From NCBI RefSeq assembly GCF_041734735.1, contig NC_134887.1, positions 32,506,357-32,570,356 of the forward strand: DNA of 64,000 bases, in the 5' to 3' direction. The notes below the pieces were generated by a model, which worked only from the letters and a program-made list of their open reading frames with translations, was not told where the DNA came from and did not search any database. The translations under genes and the position numbers were made by a program. The first letter of the stretch is position 1. Every line of letters starts with the position of its first letter. Of this stretch, positions 21,471 through 33,495 are shown piece by piece. This DNA is from Babylonia areolata (Eukaryota; Mollusca; Gastropoda; Neogastropoda; Buccinidae).

Positions 21471-21869
21471 AGGGGAAGACCTCATCACTTTCCGGACACT
21501 GTGTCGACTGTGGGGAGAAAAGAGATAAGGACAAAATGCATCGCTGCCAACCTTCTCCAAGTTTATGCCAGTTGCCAGGTCATACAGATCATTTTGGATT
21601 CCCCTTTTTTTTCAGAAGTGGAGGAAGTAGTTGTGAGAAAGGGGGAATATTCCATGTTTTTAACTGTTTCAAAAACACACAATAAACAACGGTGGGCCGC
21701 AACTTTTTTTTGGGGGGGGTGGAGGGGGGGGGCAAAGGGTGCAGTAAAAATTTGGAATGGATCCAGTATGTTGTCTGCACATGTGTGGACGTAGCAGAAC
21801 TGGAAGAGACATTTTCTCTACGAGTTCTCTGTTTTTCAGGCAGAGAAATCAGGCATGACAATGCTTCCT
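21471..21869. other. Non-coding stretch, nothing recognised
   Basis: Mixed sequence with a G-rich run at about 21,711-21,732. No exon or repeat family is visible. Confidence 0.5.
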
Positions 21870-24070
21870 TTAACTCTTTCACTGCCATATGCAATTTTAG
21901 TTGACTAGACAGTGCACTGCCATATGCAATTTTAGTTGACTAGACAGTGCACTGCCATAGGCGACTTTAGTTGACTAGACAGTGTACTACCATAAGCGAC
22001 TTTGGTTGACTAGACAGTGCACTGCCATAGGCGACTAGACAGTGCTCTGCCATAGGCGACTTTAGTTGACTAGACAGTGCACTGCCATATGCAATTTTAG
22101 TTGACTAGACAGTGTACTGCCATAAGCGACTTTGGTTGACTAGACAGTGCACTGCCATAAGTGACTTTGGTTGACTAGACAGTGCACTGCCATAGGGGAC
22201 TTTAGTTGACTAGACAGTGCACTGCCATAGGCGACTTTAGTTGACTAGACAGTGCACTGCCATATGCAATTTTAGTTGACTAGACAGTGCACTGCCATGT
22301 GCAATTTTAGTTGACTAGACAGTGCACTGCCATAGGCGACTTTAATTGACTAGACAGTGCACTGCCATAAGCGACTTTGGTTGACTAGACAGTGCACTGC
22401 CATAGGCGACTTTAGTTGACTAGACAGTGCACTGCCATATGCAATTTTAGTTGACTAGACAGTGCACTGCCATAGGCGACTTTAGTTGACTAGACAGTGC
22501 ACTGCCATAGGCGACTTTAGTTGACTAGACAGTGCACTGCCATAGGCGACTTTAGTTGACTAGACAGTGCACTGCCATAAGCGACTTTGGTTGACTAGAC
22601 AGTGCACTGCCATAAGTGACTTTGGTTGACTAGACAGTGCACTGCCATAGGGGACTTTAGTTGACTAGACAGTGCACTGCCATAGGCGACTTTAGTTGAC
22701 TAGACAGTGCACTGCCATAGGCGACTTTAGTTGACTAGACAGTGCACTGCCATAGGCGACTTTAGTTGACTAGACAGTGCACTGCCATAGGCGACTTTAA
22801 TTGACTAGACAGTGCACTGCCATAGGCGACTTTAATTGACTAGACAGTGCACCGCCATAAGCGACTTTAATTGACTAGACAGTGCACTGCCATAGGCGAC
22901 TTTGGTTGACTAGACAGTGCACTGCCATAGGCGACTTTAATTGACTAGACAGTGCACCGCCATAAGCGACTTTGGTTGACTAGACAGTGCACTGCCATAG
23001 GCGACTTTGGTTGACTAGACAGTGCACTGCCATAGGCGACTTTAGTTGACTAGACAGTGCACTGCCATAGGCGACTTTGGTTGACTAGACAGTGCACTGC
23101 CATAGGCGACTTTGGTTGACTAGACAGTGCACCGCCATAGGCGACTTTAATTGACTAGACAGTGCACTGCCATAGGCGACTTTAATTGACTAGACAGTGC
23201 ACCGCCATAAGCGACTTTAATTGACTAGACAGTGCACTGCCATAGGTGACTTTGGTTGACTAGACAGTGCACTGCCATAGGCGACTTTAATTGACTAGAC
23301 AGTGCACTGCCATAGGCGACTTTAGTTGACTAGACAGTGCACCGCCATAAGCGACTTTGGTTGACTAGACAGTGTACTGCCATAGGCGACTTTGGTTGAC
23401 TAGACAGTGCACTGCCATAGGCGACTTTGGTTGACTAGACAGTGCACTGCCATAGGCGACTTTGGTTGACTAGACAGTGCACTGCCATAGGCGACTTTAA
23501 TTGACTAGACAGTGCACCGCCATAAGCGACTTTAGTTGACTAGACAGTGCCCTGCCATAGGCGACTTTAGTTGACTAGACAGTGCACCGCCATAGGCGAC
23601 TTTAATTGACTAGACAGTGCACTGCCATAGGCGACTTTAATTGACTAGACAGTGCACCGCCATAAGCGACTTTGGTTGACTAGACAGTGCACTGCCATAG
23701 GCGACTTTGGTTGACTAGACAGTGCACTGCCATAGGCGACTTTGGTTGACTAGACAGTGCACCACCAAAGGCAACAAGTTGACTTTAGTTGACAGTGCAC
23801 CGCCATAGACGATTTTAGTCGACATCGAGGAGTCATGTTAAAGGACCATTTTTCACACTGTAACAAAGCTTGACAGCTGCAGCACAGTTTCCTGCCAATA
23901 GATCAATGACTAACCTTTGCTCCCTGACCTAGTTTGAAGCGAACAAGTCCATCATGTTTGTTTTGACGTGAATCGGAGCCTATGACTGAGAGAGAGAGAG
24001 AGAGCATCATATTTAAAATATTTGGCACGGGGTAGTGTTTTTCACTCAGAAACTTGGCAGTGAAAGAGTT
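21870..24070. mobile_element. piggyBac-like TTAA element hosting a satellite array
   Basis: The left end is TTAACTCTTTCACTGCCA. The right end is TGGCAGTGAAAGAGTT followed by T-rich sequence where TTAA has been lost. The two ends are inverted repeats over at least 15 bases. Between them is a 1.9-kb array whose unit starts with the CACTGCCA of the terminus itself. About 270 bp of unique sequence (including a GA-repeat) lie between the array and the right end. No transposase remains. Confidence 0.65.
21883..23800. repeat. 35-bp satellite, about 54 copies
   Basis: The unit is CACTGCCATAGGCGACTTTA plus GTTGACTAGACAGTG. Each junction makes the perfect palindrome CAGTGCACTG. Variants include GCAATTTTAG, CCGCCATAAG and TTTAATT/TTTGGTT. 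The variants recur in blocks (10-unit and 13-unit periods), showing higher-order duplication. Confidence 0.97.
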
Positions 24071-24373
24071 TTTTTTTTTTTTAATTAAATTTTAAAAAAA
24101 AACAAAAAAAAAACCCGTTTCTTTTTAGAGGCCAAATTTGTAGTGAATTTGATTTCAGAAGGTTGTGGTGGCTTGGTGCAACAGTGATGTCCGGGTTCTG
24201 TTGTTTGCCCCTGTTTGTGGTGTGTTAGGGACCAAACCTTGGACAGAAAGACTGTGATATTTTTTTTCCTGTTTCAGCTTCCTGTTGTTATTATTACTAA
24301 CTATTATTTTAATGGGTGGTGTTACGTTGGTTGCTGTATGTATGGGGTCTTCCTCTTCACCTCAACCGCCCCA

Positions 24374-24414
<41 letters not shown>

Positions 24415-25654
24415 GTTGCATATTTTGTTTATCATTACAGTCTAGTGGATTACAGTGTGTGTCTGTATTACAATATTGCATATGGATGATATATGAGCAA
24501 GTATATATATATATATATATGTAATATACATATCTTGAGTGTAGATTCCAGAGTTGTAAACTGGATTTGTATGGGCTGATATCAGAAATATGTATCAGGC
24601 AGTAGTACTATTTTTTATTTGTATAGCAGTTTGTGTGTGTATCACACGTTCATTGATACTCTTGAAAGGCATCGTATTCCCATGACCCACTGGAATGAGT
24701 CATCAGTCATTTTGTTGAAAGGATGTGTGTTTTTTTATTTCATGACCTTGCCAGAAAGATAGAGCTAGAATCATGTGTGTGCTTTTTATTTCTTCTTCTT
24801 CTTCTTCTTCTTCGTCTTCTGTTTCAACAGTGTGATATCCCTTCCTGTCTCACTGTATGCGTATGTGTGTGTGTTGGTAGATGTGTCATTTTATTCTCCG
24901 TGTGTGTGTGTGATATAGATGTGTCGTTTTATTCTCCCTCTATGTGTGTGTGTGTGTGTTGGTAGATGTGTCGTTTTATTCTCCCTCTATGTGTGTGTGT
25001 GGGGGGGGTAGATGTGTCGTCTTATTCTCCCCCTCTGTGTGTATGTGTTGGTAGATGTGTCGTTTTATTCTCCCCCTGTGTGTGTGTGTGTTGGTAGATG
25101 TGTCGTTTTATTCTCCCCCTGTGTGTGTATCACTGTATGTGTTGGTAGATGTGTCATTAGATTCAGAATCTATGGCCCTGTGTGGCCGGCAAGGCTCAAA
25201 GCAACAAAAGATAAAGTTTCGGAAATCAGCAGCAGCAACAGCTGTTGGTTGTTACTGGATGGAGATGGGATTTGAATTGACTGTGATTGGACGTGGTCCT
25301 GTTTATGTTTCATTTGCTGTACGCATTGTTTTATGGACTTGATTTTCTTTTTTTCTTTTTTTTAGGATACTGAGTTTGGTTCACTCAGGTTAAGGCTGTA
25401 ATTTTATCTTTGGAATACCAAATTTGATTTGTGCAGGATAAAGCTGTTTTTTGTTGGTTTTTTTTTTTCTCTGTGCTCTTTGTTGGGTTATTTTGAGCCA
25501 TTTCATTCTGTCACTTTAAAGTTCTGATTGTTTGTATATTCGGAGAAAAAAAAGTGTACAATGTTGAAAATAGATATGGTCATTTTGACGTGGTCGGTGA
25601 TTGACTTCCATGCAGGTTTTGTTGCCTTTTCAGTTGTGTTGTGTCGCTTTTGGG
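24071..25654. other. T-rich stretch with minisatellite and homopolymers
   Basis: It contains a poly-T tract at about 24,378-24,413, a (TA)n at 24,500-24,520, a (CTT)n near 24,794, and at 24,870-25,160 a degenerate repeat of GTAGATGTGTCGTTTTATTC units (about 55-60 bp). No gene is seen. Confidence 0.7.
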
Positions 25655-25950
25655 TGGCACCGTGGCAGAGCTGGTTCGGCGATGGACTTGCGATCCAGCG
25701 TTCACCAGTGATCAGGGTTCCAGTCCCTGTTTCAGCATGGTGTTGTGTCCTTGGGGGGGGAAAAGGCGCTTTACTTTACTCTGATTTTTCCTCACTCCAC
25801 CCAGGTGTGAATGGACACCTGACTTTGAAAAGGTTTAAACGGCAGGAGGGCATTGGTGTCCATCTCCCCGTGCAGAGCCCCCAGACACAGTGGGCATGAA
25901 TTCTCTGCTCTGATGGCTGTAAGAGTCAGTGGAACCTTGAACTAATTCTT
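25655..25950 (+). repeat. tRNA-derived SINE, family 3
   Basis: The head GGTGGCACCGTGGCAGAGCT has an A-box-like sequence and is followed by GATCCAGCGTTCACC and a B-box-like GGTTCCAGTCC. The body includes CCACCCAGGTGTGAATGG and ACACAGTGGGCATGAATTC. A second copy is at 63,093 and a 3' fragment at 14,990. Confidence 0.8.
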
Positions 25951-26415
25951 TAGCTGGAAATGAACAAAGAATGAGGCCAGGAGATGAAATGTGATGGTGC
26001 ATGCGAAGATCATGGATAATGGTCAAAATTCACAAAAATGATATTATTCTTTTATCTGAAAGTAGAGAGAATTCTGAATAACACACAGAAAAACAGAATT
26101 CAAGTATCTTTATTAGTTTCTGAGATACATGCATTTGAGTCTCGTGATGATCACAAACGTACTTCTGAGAAAATTGGGGCAAACGAGTTCGCTGTTTCCC
26201 ACTCTTGATCACCAATTCCCAGTGGGAAAACATCAAAATAAAGCACTAATACTTTATATTTCTTTATAATACTTGGAAATTTAATAGAAAAAGAATCATA
26301 GAATCTGAATAACCAAAAAACTCAAATTTGATATTTTCACCCTTGTCACTTTCACAGCGTGTTGCGTGAAATTTACTCCAGCGACTTATCCATGATTTTC
26401 GCGTGCGGCGTCACA
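25951..26415. other. Non-coding stretch, nothing recognised
   Basis: AT-rich sequence with no exon-like or repeat signal that I recognise. Confidence 0.5.
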
Positions 26416-26684
26416 AATGATTAGCAAATAGTAAAGAGTGGTAACTCTCTCCATTCACAAGGTACACAACTTCAAGTCAGTGCTGCTTACGCTACCGATT
26501 CAGCTAGCACACAGGTAAATAAAAGGTACATTGGAACAAACCCAGACACTTCCTCAAAAAGGAGGCGCCGGGCCTGCCCTTTATTTACCTGTGTGCTAGC
26601 TGAATCGGTAGCGTAAGCAGGACTGATTTGAAGTTGTGTATCTTGTGAATGGAGAGAGTTAGAACTCTTTACTATTTGTTAATT
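26416..26684. mobile_element. Foldback element with arms of about 107 bp
   Basis: The left arm (26,416-26,526) is the near-perfect reverse complement of the right arm (26,578-26,684), joined by a loop of about 50 bp containing GGAGGCGCCGGGCC. Shared arm sequence includes GCTTACGCTACCGATTCAGC. Inside the arms, TAACTCTCTCCATTC resembles the end of the piggyBac-like MITE at 14,935. Transcription would give a long hairpin. Confidence 0.82.
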
Positions 26685-26879
26685 ATTTCTTTAACTGTTG
26701 TGTTGCTGACACTTTTAATACTAAGTTGTTTTACTCTTGATGTCTCTACCTTTTTTTTTTTTCCTTTTTTTTTCTTTTTTTTTTTTTAATTCCGAAGTGA
26801 GAGATGTTGCATGTCTTTCTGTGGGGCTTTTAACACTGTGGATTGCGTTAAAGGAAATCCTCAGGATCCTGTTTAATGT

Positions 26880-27060
26880 TGGGAGTCATTATTGTTTATA
26901 TTTATAGCGCTTGTCTTTGATCACAGACCAGACAAAGCACTTTACGAACACAAGAGTCATTCGCACAACAGGCTGCCTACCTGGTACCTGGGTAGAGCCG
27001 ACTGACAGCCACCTTTCGGTGCTCATCATTCATTTCCTGTGTCATTTAGTCAGGCCTTCA
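26880..27060. repeat. Dispersed repeat fragment with ATTATTGTTTATATTTATAG start
   Basis: ATAGCGCTTGTCTTTGATCA, CAAAGCACTTTACGAACAC and TACCTGGTACCTGGGTAGAG resemble a common 3' tail of invertebrate retroposons in which an ATT-rich end precedes an AGCGC motif. It is followed by (AC)n with CGTC interruptions at 27,062-27,230. Class is uncertain. Confidence 0.4.
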
Positions 27061-27230
27061 GTCACACACACACACACACACACACACATCACACACACAC
27101 ACACGTCACACACACACACACACGCCACACACACACACGTCAGACACACACACGTCAGACACACACACACACACATACACACACACACACGTCACACACA
27201 CACACACACACGTCACACATCACACAGTCA

Positions 27231-27588
27231 GAAGTTGAATTCAGTGGGGGCAGACCATCTGCATTGAAAGGAGCATGTTAGATGTTCAAGTTAGAAGCTG
27301 AATTCACTGGGTTGTCCGTTCATGTTGAAAGGAACAGGAAAGCAAGTGGAGAAGTTGTGTGTGTACGAGCATACATACATCTTTGTTTGCAAATGGTTCT
27401 GTGGTGTGTTGTTGTTTGCACAAATCATGCATGTTGTCATTGTTGTGTCGGTTCCTCACCCAAAGACAAGGGTGAACTTTTTCCCAATGTTTTGCTTGCA
27501 CTCTTTCACAGTCTTTGACAGCAAACAGTTACTGTGATGAACGAAGACATTTCATGGCAAAGTGCTCCAGCATTTTCAGATTTTTACT
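27231..27588. other. Non-coding stretch, nothing recognised
   Basis: It contains a short local duplication (AGAAGTTGAATTCA and AGAAGCTGAATTCA). No gene is seen. Confidence 0.45.
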
Positions 27589-28029
27589 TACCGTAAAGTT
27601 CGGTCTATAAGCCGCGACTTCTTACCCCAGCTTCAACCTCTGCGGCTTATACAATGATGCGACTTATTTGCGGATTTTAACTTGGACACTGAAGACGAAG
27701 ATTTTAGTGGATTCAGTGAGCAGGATGACGTTGAATAAATGTGACTATCCCTAAATTATGGATCTTATTTTGGTTGTGTTTATTTATTATTTTTTTTGTG
27801 GCACTAGCAGTATTTTCGCTTGCTTTTCTTTGTGTTGTTCCCGCTTGTGTTTATTTCATAACCTACAGTATCGACAGCTTTTCTGTAGTATCAGTATGTG
27901 TTCCGGTACTGGAAATAAGTGCGGCTTATAAACCGGTGCGGCTTATGTATGTATAAAGTTCAATTTTTTCCAAAATTTAGTGGGTGCGGCTTACATACCA
28001 GTGCGCTCAATAGACCAAACTTTACGGTA
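27589..28029. mobile_element. TA-flanked MITE with CCGTAAAGTT terminal inverted repeats
   Basis: The left end is TA followed by CCGTAAAGTTCGGTCTATAA. The right end reverse-complements to CCGTAAAGTTTGGTCTATTG, followed by TA. Internal GCGGCTTATA motifs occur on both sides. TA target duplication and size (about 437 bp) fit a non-autonomous Tc1/mariner-type element. No transposase is seen. Confidence 0.78.
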
Positions 28030-30002
28030 TTTTCTCAAAGGGAGAAAGGGCAATGTTACAGCAGTAGGTCATCCTGTATTGAGTGACAAGCCAAGATGTG
28101 ACATTTAAGATGAGTAGGTGTAAAATATATGGTATTTTGAACTCATGGCAAACATACCCTTAACATTCAAACAGCCAGTCGGCTTGTGTAGAAGTAACCT
28201 TCACACATAAAATGTCACAAAGGTGTGTTGTATACACAGCAACCAAAGAATGCCCACACAATAATTTTAATTGCAACAGCTGCTTGCAGTGTGGGGAAAA
28301 CATCACAGACATGTTCTGAATTCAAAGGTCAAACAGTTGCTCTCAGTGTTTTAAAAAAAACAACAAAAAACAACCAACAACTGGTAAACATTTTCTGAGT
28401 TCCAGGGTAAAGTGGTGTGCTTCGTTTCGCCCTGTTATATAGAAAGGGTGGTAAGGTTTGCATGGTGTGGTCCAGCAAATAGAACTGTACATCTTGTTAG
28501 ACACAAATAGCTTTTTTTCTTTTCTTTTTTCTTTTGTCCTCCTGTGTGTGGAGATGGGGGAAGGAAAGGAAGTTGTAAATCCTAACTTTCAGGAAGTGTA
28601 TGTCGTATGTCACTGAAACATAGTTCAGGAAAGTCCTTGCCCCCTTCCTTTCAGTATGAACATGATGATTGTCTGTATCAGGGTATTATGACAGAGCTGC
28701 TTTCAGTTCAGTTCATCATGTGTGCCAAATAGACCTGTGATCCTTGCTGCAACCTTTTTCTGTTTTTGTTTTTTTTGTTTTTTTGGTTTTTTTTTAAACT
28801 ATAAGCATGTTATAGTTTCTTATTTTCTGCTCAGCCTTTTGGTTGGTTTTATGTGGATGAATGTGTGTGCATATATTATAGCTACACGTTTCAATTTTAA
28901 TTACTCGTAAATTTTACAGTGACTAATTTTTATTGATTTTACTTTAAGAAAAGAAAAAGAAATTTCCAGTAGAATGAAACAAGACTGTTCTGGCTCAGTT
29001 TTGTTCATGTGCTGCACGTATGGAAATAGGACAGTTCTAGGTGTTTAAAAAATTATACTGAACTGGTTACAAACAAAAAATCATCAGTCATCATTGTGGG
29101 GCTGTTGTTTTCTTTTGTTTCGTTTCGTTTTTTTATGAAAAGCTTTTAACTAAATTCTGATCTCACTTGCCACCAGAAGATTACTATCCCAGACTGAAAA
29201 ATGAATGATTTTCAAGACTGCTGATTAATAATAATTGATTTAGAAAGTTACTCATTGTTCTAGTTAGATTTATTTTAAGTCCACTATATGATTTTTTACA
29301 AAACCTTGGGGTTTTTTTTGGGTTTTTTTTAAATATAAAAATGCAGGGCTGTTGATATGGTTTATGTACACTCACAGAATAGGATTAGTAATTAAGGATA
29401 TTTAACATGGAGAGTGTTAATGAAGGTATGTAATCATGTATATGTGACCAACATGTTTTCTGAATTATAGTGAAAATTGTGCAACACGTGTTGTTTTTGT
29501 TTTTTTTAATGGATATCAGAGACGGGGAAATTTTTCAAAAAGTAAAAGCATACCTCCCCTTCCCGTCAAGATTTCTGCTGACAGAACAATGCTAGGAGTG
29601 TGTGTGTGTGCTGTGTTTTGTCAATCAGTCACAGATTCCCTGAACAGTGCAGTGAGGGTGGGTGGATATCCGGATGTGTTCACTTTTGTCTGGAAACAGT
29701 TTGACTCAGTACCTCATAATTATGTACAGTCAGCCGTCATGTCCCTGATGAAGTGGCTGTGAAAGAGAGCTTTGGGGAGCGTCGCTTTGTGTTGTTTTGC
29801 GTGAAAGTGCAGGAAAACTTGACAGACACTTTTGCTTTGTTTTGAAGTGCTTATGCTCATGGCTGAAAGCTGCTCACACAGACCACCTCACCTCACGCAG
29901 TGGACGATGAGCAGCAATGCTAGATGACGGCTCACGTGGGCATCGAGTGCTGCCGCCAGGGCCTGGGTTGCATGAGTGATCTTACCAGCACTAAGCTTGC
30001 TT
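28030..30002. other. T-rich unique sequence, nothing recognised
   Basis: No exon-like segments, SINE heads or arrays were recognised. The strand bias (T and G above A and C on plus) resembles the introns upstream. Confidence 0.55.
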
Positions 30003-30790
30003 CGTGTTGTGAATTTTCCCAAGGCTATGGAGTTTGTAAAGAATGAGGAAAAAATCTTTGCAGTGTTATGAATTTTCCCAAGGCTATGGAGTTTGTAAAG
30101 AATGAGGAAAAATCTTCTAGTGTCATGAATTTTCCAAAGGCTATGGAGTTTGTAAAGAATGAGGAAAAATCTTTGCAGTGTTATGAATTTTCCAAAGGCT
30201 ATGGAGTTTGTAAAGAATGAGGAAAAATCTTTCCAGTGTTATGAATTTTCCAAAGGCTCTGGAGTTTGTAAAGAATGAGGAAAAATCTTTCCAGTGTTAT
30301 GAATTTTCCAGAGGCTATGGAGTTCATGTAGAACAAGGAAAAATCTCTGTGCATTAAGAGTTTCTCTGAAGCTGTGGAGTTTGTGTAGAATAAGGAAAAA
30401 TCTAGCGTTATGATTTTTCCTAAGGTCATGGAGTTTGTAGAAAATAAGGAAAAATCTTCAAGTGTTATGAACTTTCCTTAGGTAACGGAGTTTGTGAAGA
30501 ATAAGGAAAAATCTCCTAGCATTATGAATTTTCCTATGGCTATGGAATTTGTGTAGTCAAGGAGAATTCTCTTACCGTAAAGAATATTGCTGAGGCTATG
30601 GAATTAACGTAGACTAATGAACAATCTCAGAGCATTTAAGAATTTTCTTAGGGCTTTGGAGTCCGTGTTGACTATGGAAAATTCTCATAGTGTTGAGAAT
30701 TCTAAAGGCTATGGAATCATCATAGACAAGGACAATTCTCTTACCATGAAGAATTTTCCTAAGACTGTGGAAAAAACATAGACTGAGGAA
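30003..30790. repeat. 58-bp minisatellite with a divergence gradient
   Basis: The unit is TTATGAATTTTCCAAAGGCT followed by ATGGAGTTTGTAAAGAATG and AGGAAAAATC. The first five or six units (to about 30,300) are very similar. Later ones are progressively diverged and irregular to about 30,790. Confidence 0.92.
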
Positions 30791-32999
30791 AATTCTCTGC
30801 TGGGATCACTTATGCAACGTAGCCTTGAGGGCTGTATTCTAATTATAGCGATGGTATAATCAGTCTCTCTTCTGCCAATGTGTGTGTGTGCTATTTTATG
30901 TTCTTTTTAGCTGACAGGCTTTTTACTTTTTTCCTTTTTTCCTTTTTTTCTTCTTGTCCCTTCTCAGTGTTTGCTTTGCTGCAGTCTTTTCCCAGCAACA
31001 GAGAAAGGTAAACATTCCAGTGTGCAGCACATGAAGTGTTGCATCATTGTTCTCAAATGATTTGAGGGAAATAATGTTGAACTCAGTTTTGCAACATATA
31101 TCTTTTTTTTTCTGTGATCTCAGCTTTTCTCACATGCTCATCCTTGCTTTCTTCATCTTATAATAGCTCTCTTCTTATGATTCATGGAGTTGATATACAG
31201 TTGCAAGTACTATTGGCTTTTCTTGTTCATTTTTCAATTCGTTCATTTGTTTAAATAAGTAACTGCTTCGTGATTTCTAACTACTCGGGCCAAGAACAAA
31301 AATGAGACTGTGTTTTCTCGAATCACGGAAGCACTACCGCATGCAAAAATGTATGTACTGTTCTGTTAGAGTGCAGTAAGATTAGCTCAGTTTGATTTTA
31401 AAATATCATCATATTTGGATCAGCGTGAGCTGAGACTTCTAGAGTCAGTCTGTATCAAGTTCCTTATTGACAGTACTTAATGTTTTATCGTTTCTTCATA
31501 CACTTCACTCAGTCTAATACTAGCAGGTAATGTGTTTAAAGGTTGTTGTTTTTCCTTGGATGGTGTGGATGTACAACTACAGAAAGCTGTCAGTCTGGGA
31601 AAACCCAGGAAAACATCACCTTGTGTAACATGTCCAGGAGTATACATTCTACACCCCAGTCAGTGTTGTAGGAAATGCTGACACTGGAGACCGGCTCTTT
31701 TGGGTGGACAAGAAGATTTGTCCTCAGCTTGTTCTTGACGTTGTGTGTGGTCGATGTTTAACTTGAGTCAGTGAGATTGAGAAAATGTGAGGGCTTGGTT
31801 AACTTGTGTGATCATAGCTGGCTTTCATTAAGGCAGGGCTTGAAAGCTACGCTGGCATTGACATATCTTTTTTTTTTTTTTCTTTCTTTTGTGGGATGGC
31901 AAAGTCTACATTCCAGCCGCTCAGACTCTGGATCTTGGGTGATGGAGAGAGCGTTTGGCTGGGCTGTTCATTAAAGCTTGTTGTTGTTTTTTGTGGGGAG
32001 GGGGGGGGAGCAGGGGGGATGTTGAGGCAACTTTAATTCTTTTAATTGAAAAGGCTCCAAAGCCTGTTTTGTTTCTCTATCCCATTGATCAACTCACACT
32101 GTGACATTTTTGCAGAATCAGTTTCATTTGAGATTCAGTGGAAAACATTGATTTCTAGCAAGGAATGACTAAAGATACTGTACTTAATGCTTATGAAAAT
32201 GTAAAACATACATACTACTGGTAACCTCTTGCCAAAATTAATGTAGTGGTTGTTTTTGGTTTTTTTCAAGTCTGCATTTGGCCAATCAGCTGCTGTCATT
32301 TCCCATTAAATATTGCTGTGATTCTCTTTGGTTTCGGGGGTTGTTTTCTAAACTGGAAAGTTTTTTTGGTGGGTTTTTTGTTTGTTTCGGGTTTTTTGTG
32401 GGGGGTTTTGTTTTGTTTTTGTGTTGGTTTTTTTTTTTCTCCACTTTTCACTACATATTCTTCAAACAGTAATAATTAAAATAAGACTTAAGTCTTGCAT
32501 TCTCTTGTTACTACTCCTCCATGTGCAATAATAATCAACGTTGAAACGGGTGAGCTTTAGGTGTGTTTGTTAGTCACATTACCATTGTGAGCTGGATGCA
32601 TTTAGTTAGTTACTTGGAATAAAAAATTTTAAAAAGGTTGCTTTGAAAATGTGAGTAGTGTGAATTCAAAATATTGAAGGATACATGTTTCGATCGTCTT
32701 TGCATCACTGTTGGTACATCTCACAGTAGCTGTTTGTTGTTGTTGTTGTTTTGGGGGAGTTGTTTTTTGGTGGTGATTTTTTTTATTTATAACTTTGTGT
32801 AAGAGGTGAATTCACATAGTTAATTCAAAAAACATGAATTGTATTTCTTGTTTTTTATTAGTAGATTACATTTGAGAGGGCATCCGGTTTGTTAGGGAAT
32901 ACCCTTTAACAGGAGGAGAAAGGGGGTGTGGGAGTCCTGCATCTGAATGAAAACGCCGGTGTCTCAGTATCTGTCATCAGTCTCCACAGTGGTTCCAGA
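30791..32999. other. T/G-rich unique sequence, nothing recognised
   Basis: It contains poly-T and poly-G runs (about 31,870 and 32,000). No convincing exon. A small direct repeat, GAATACCCTTTAAC / GAATACCCTTTTACC, occurs near 32,900 and 33,001. Confidence 0.5.
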
Positions 33000-33495
33000 A
33001 GAATACCCTTTTACCTTAACGGCCGGGCGCGGCCTCCCTTTGGGAGCCTGCGCCTAGCCGCGAGTCCCCACCGCCAAGAGAGGACTTGCCACTCCCCCTT
33101 CTCCCTGCCTTGCTCTGGGACACCTCAGGAGGCGACGCTTGTATCCCTTTCCCCCCGGTCCCCTTCATGACCGTTTTACTGGTACGAGTGTCGCCTCTGC
33201 GATCAGCGTCTAAAGACGCCTCGACGCAGTCCGTATCGGGAGGAATCATGAGCTCCGGGCCTGGGAGAGTCTCTTGCCGAGTCTCAATCCCAGCCTCATG
33301 ATTCCTGCCTTCATGGGATGGCATACGAGGCATGGTACTATAGCTTTTAGAGGCGTTTGATTGGCTAAGAGCAGACCGGGCAAGACGGCTCGTCTTTTCA
33401 CTGTTAGCCGTGCGAAATTTGGCCAAGCAGGGCAAACCGATAGGCCTAGTTGGCATCAGTTTGACATAGTAAGTATATATATCACCAAACATGGA
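33000..33495 (-). repeat. GC-rich dispersed repeat with an open frame, class unknown
   Basis: Its right part (33,340-33,480) matches 57,792-57,927 with high identity. Read on the minus strand it has a CCAAT-type box (GCCAATCAAACGCC) and a TATA-like CTATAG. About 20 bases further an ATG opens a frame of about 105 codons (MPRMPSHEGRNHEAG, PPDTDCVEASLD) that stops near 33,016. The layout resembles the promoter and first reading frame of a retroelement, but no diagnostic domain is visible. Confidence 0.5.
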
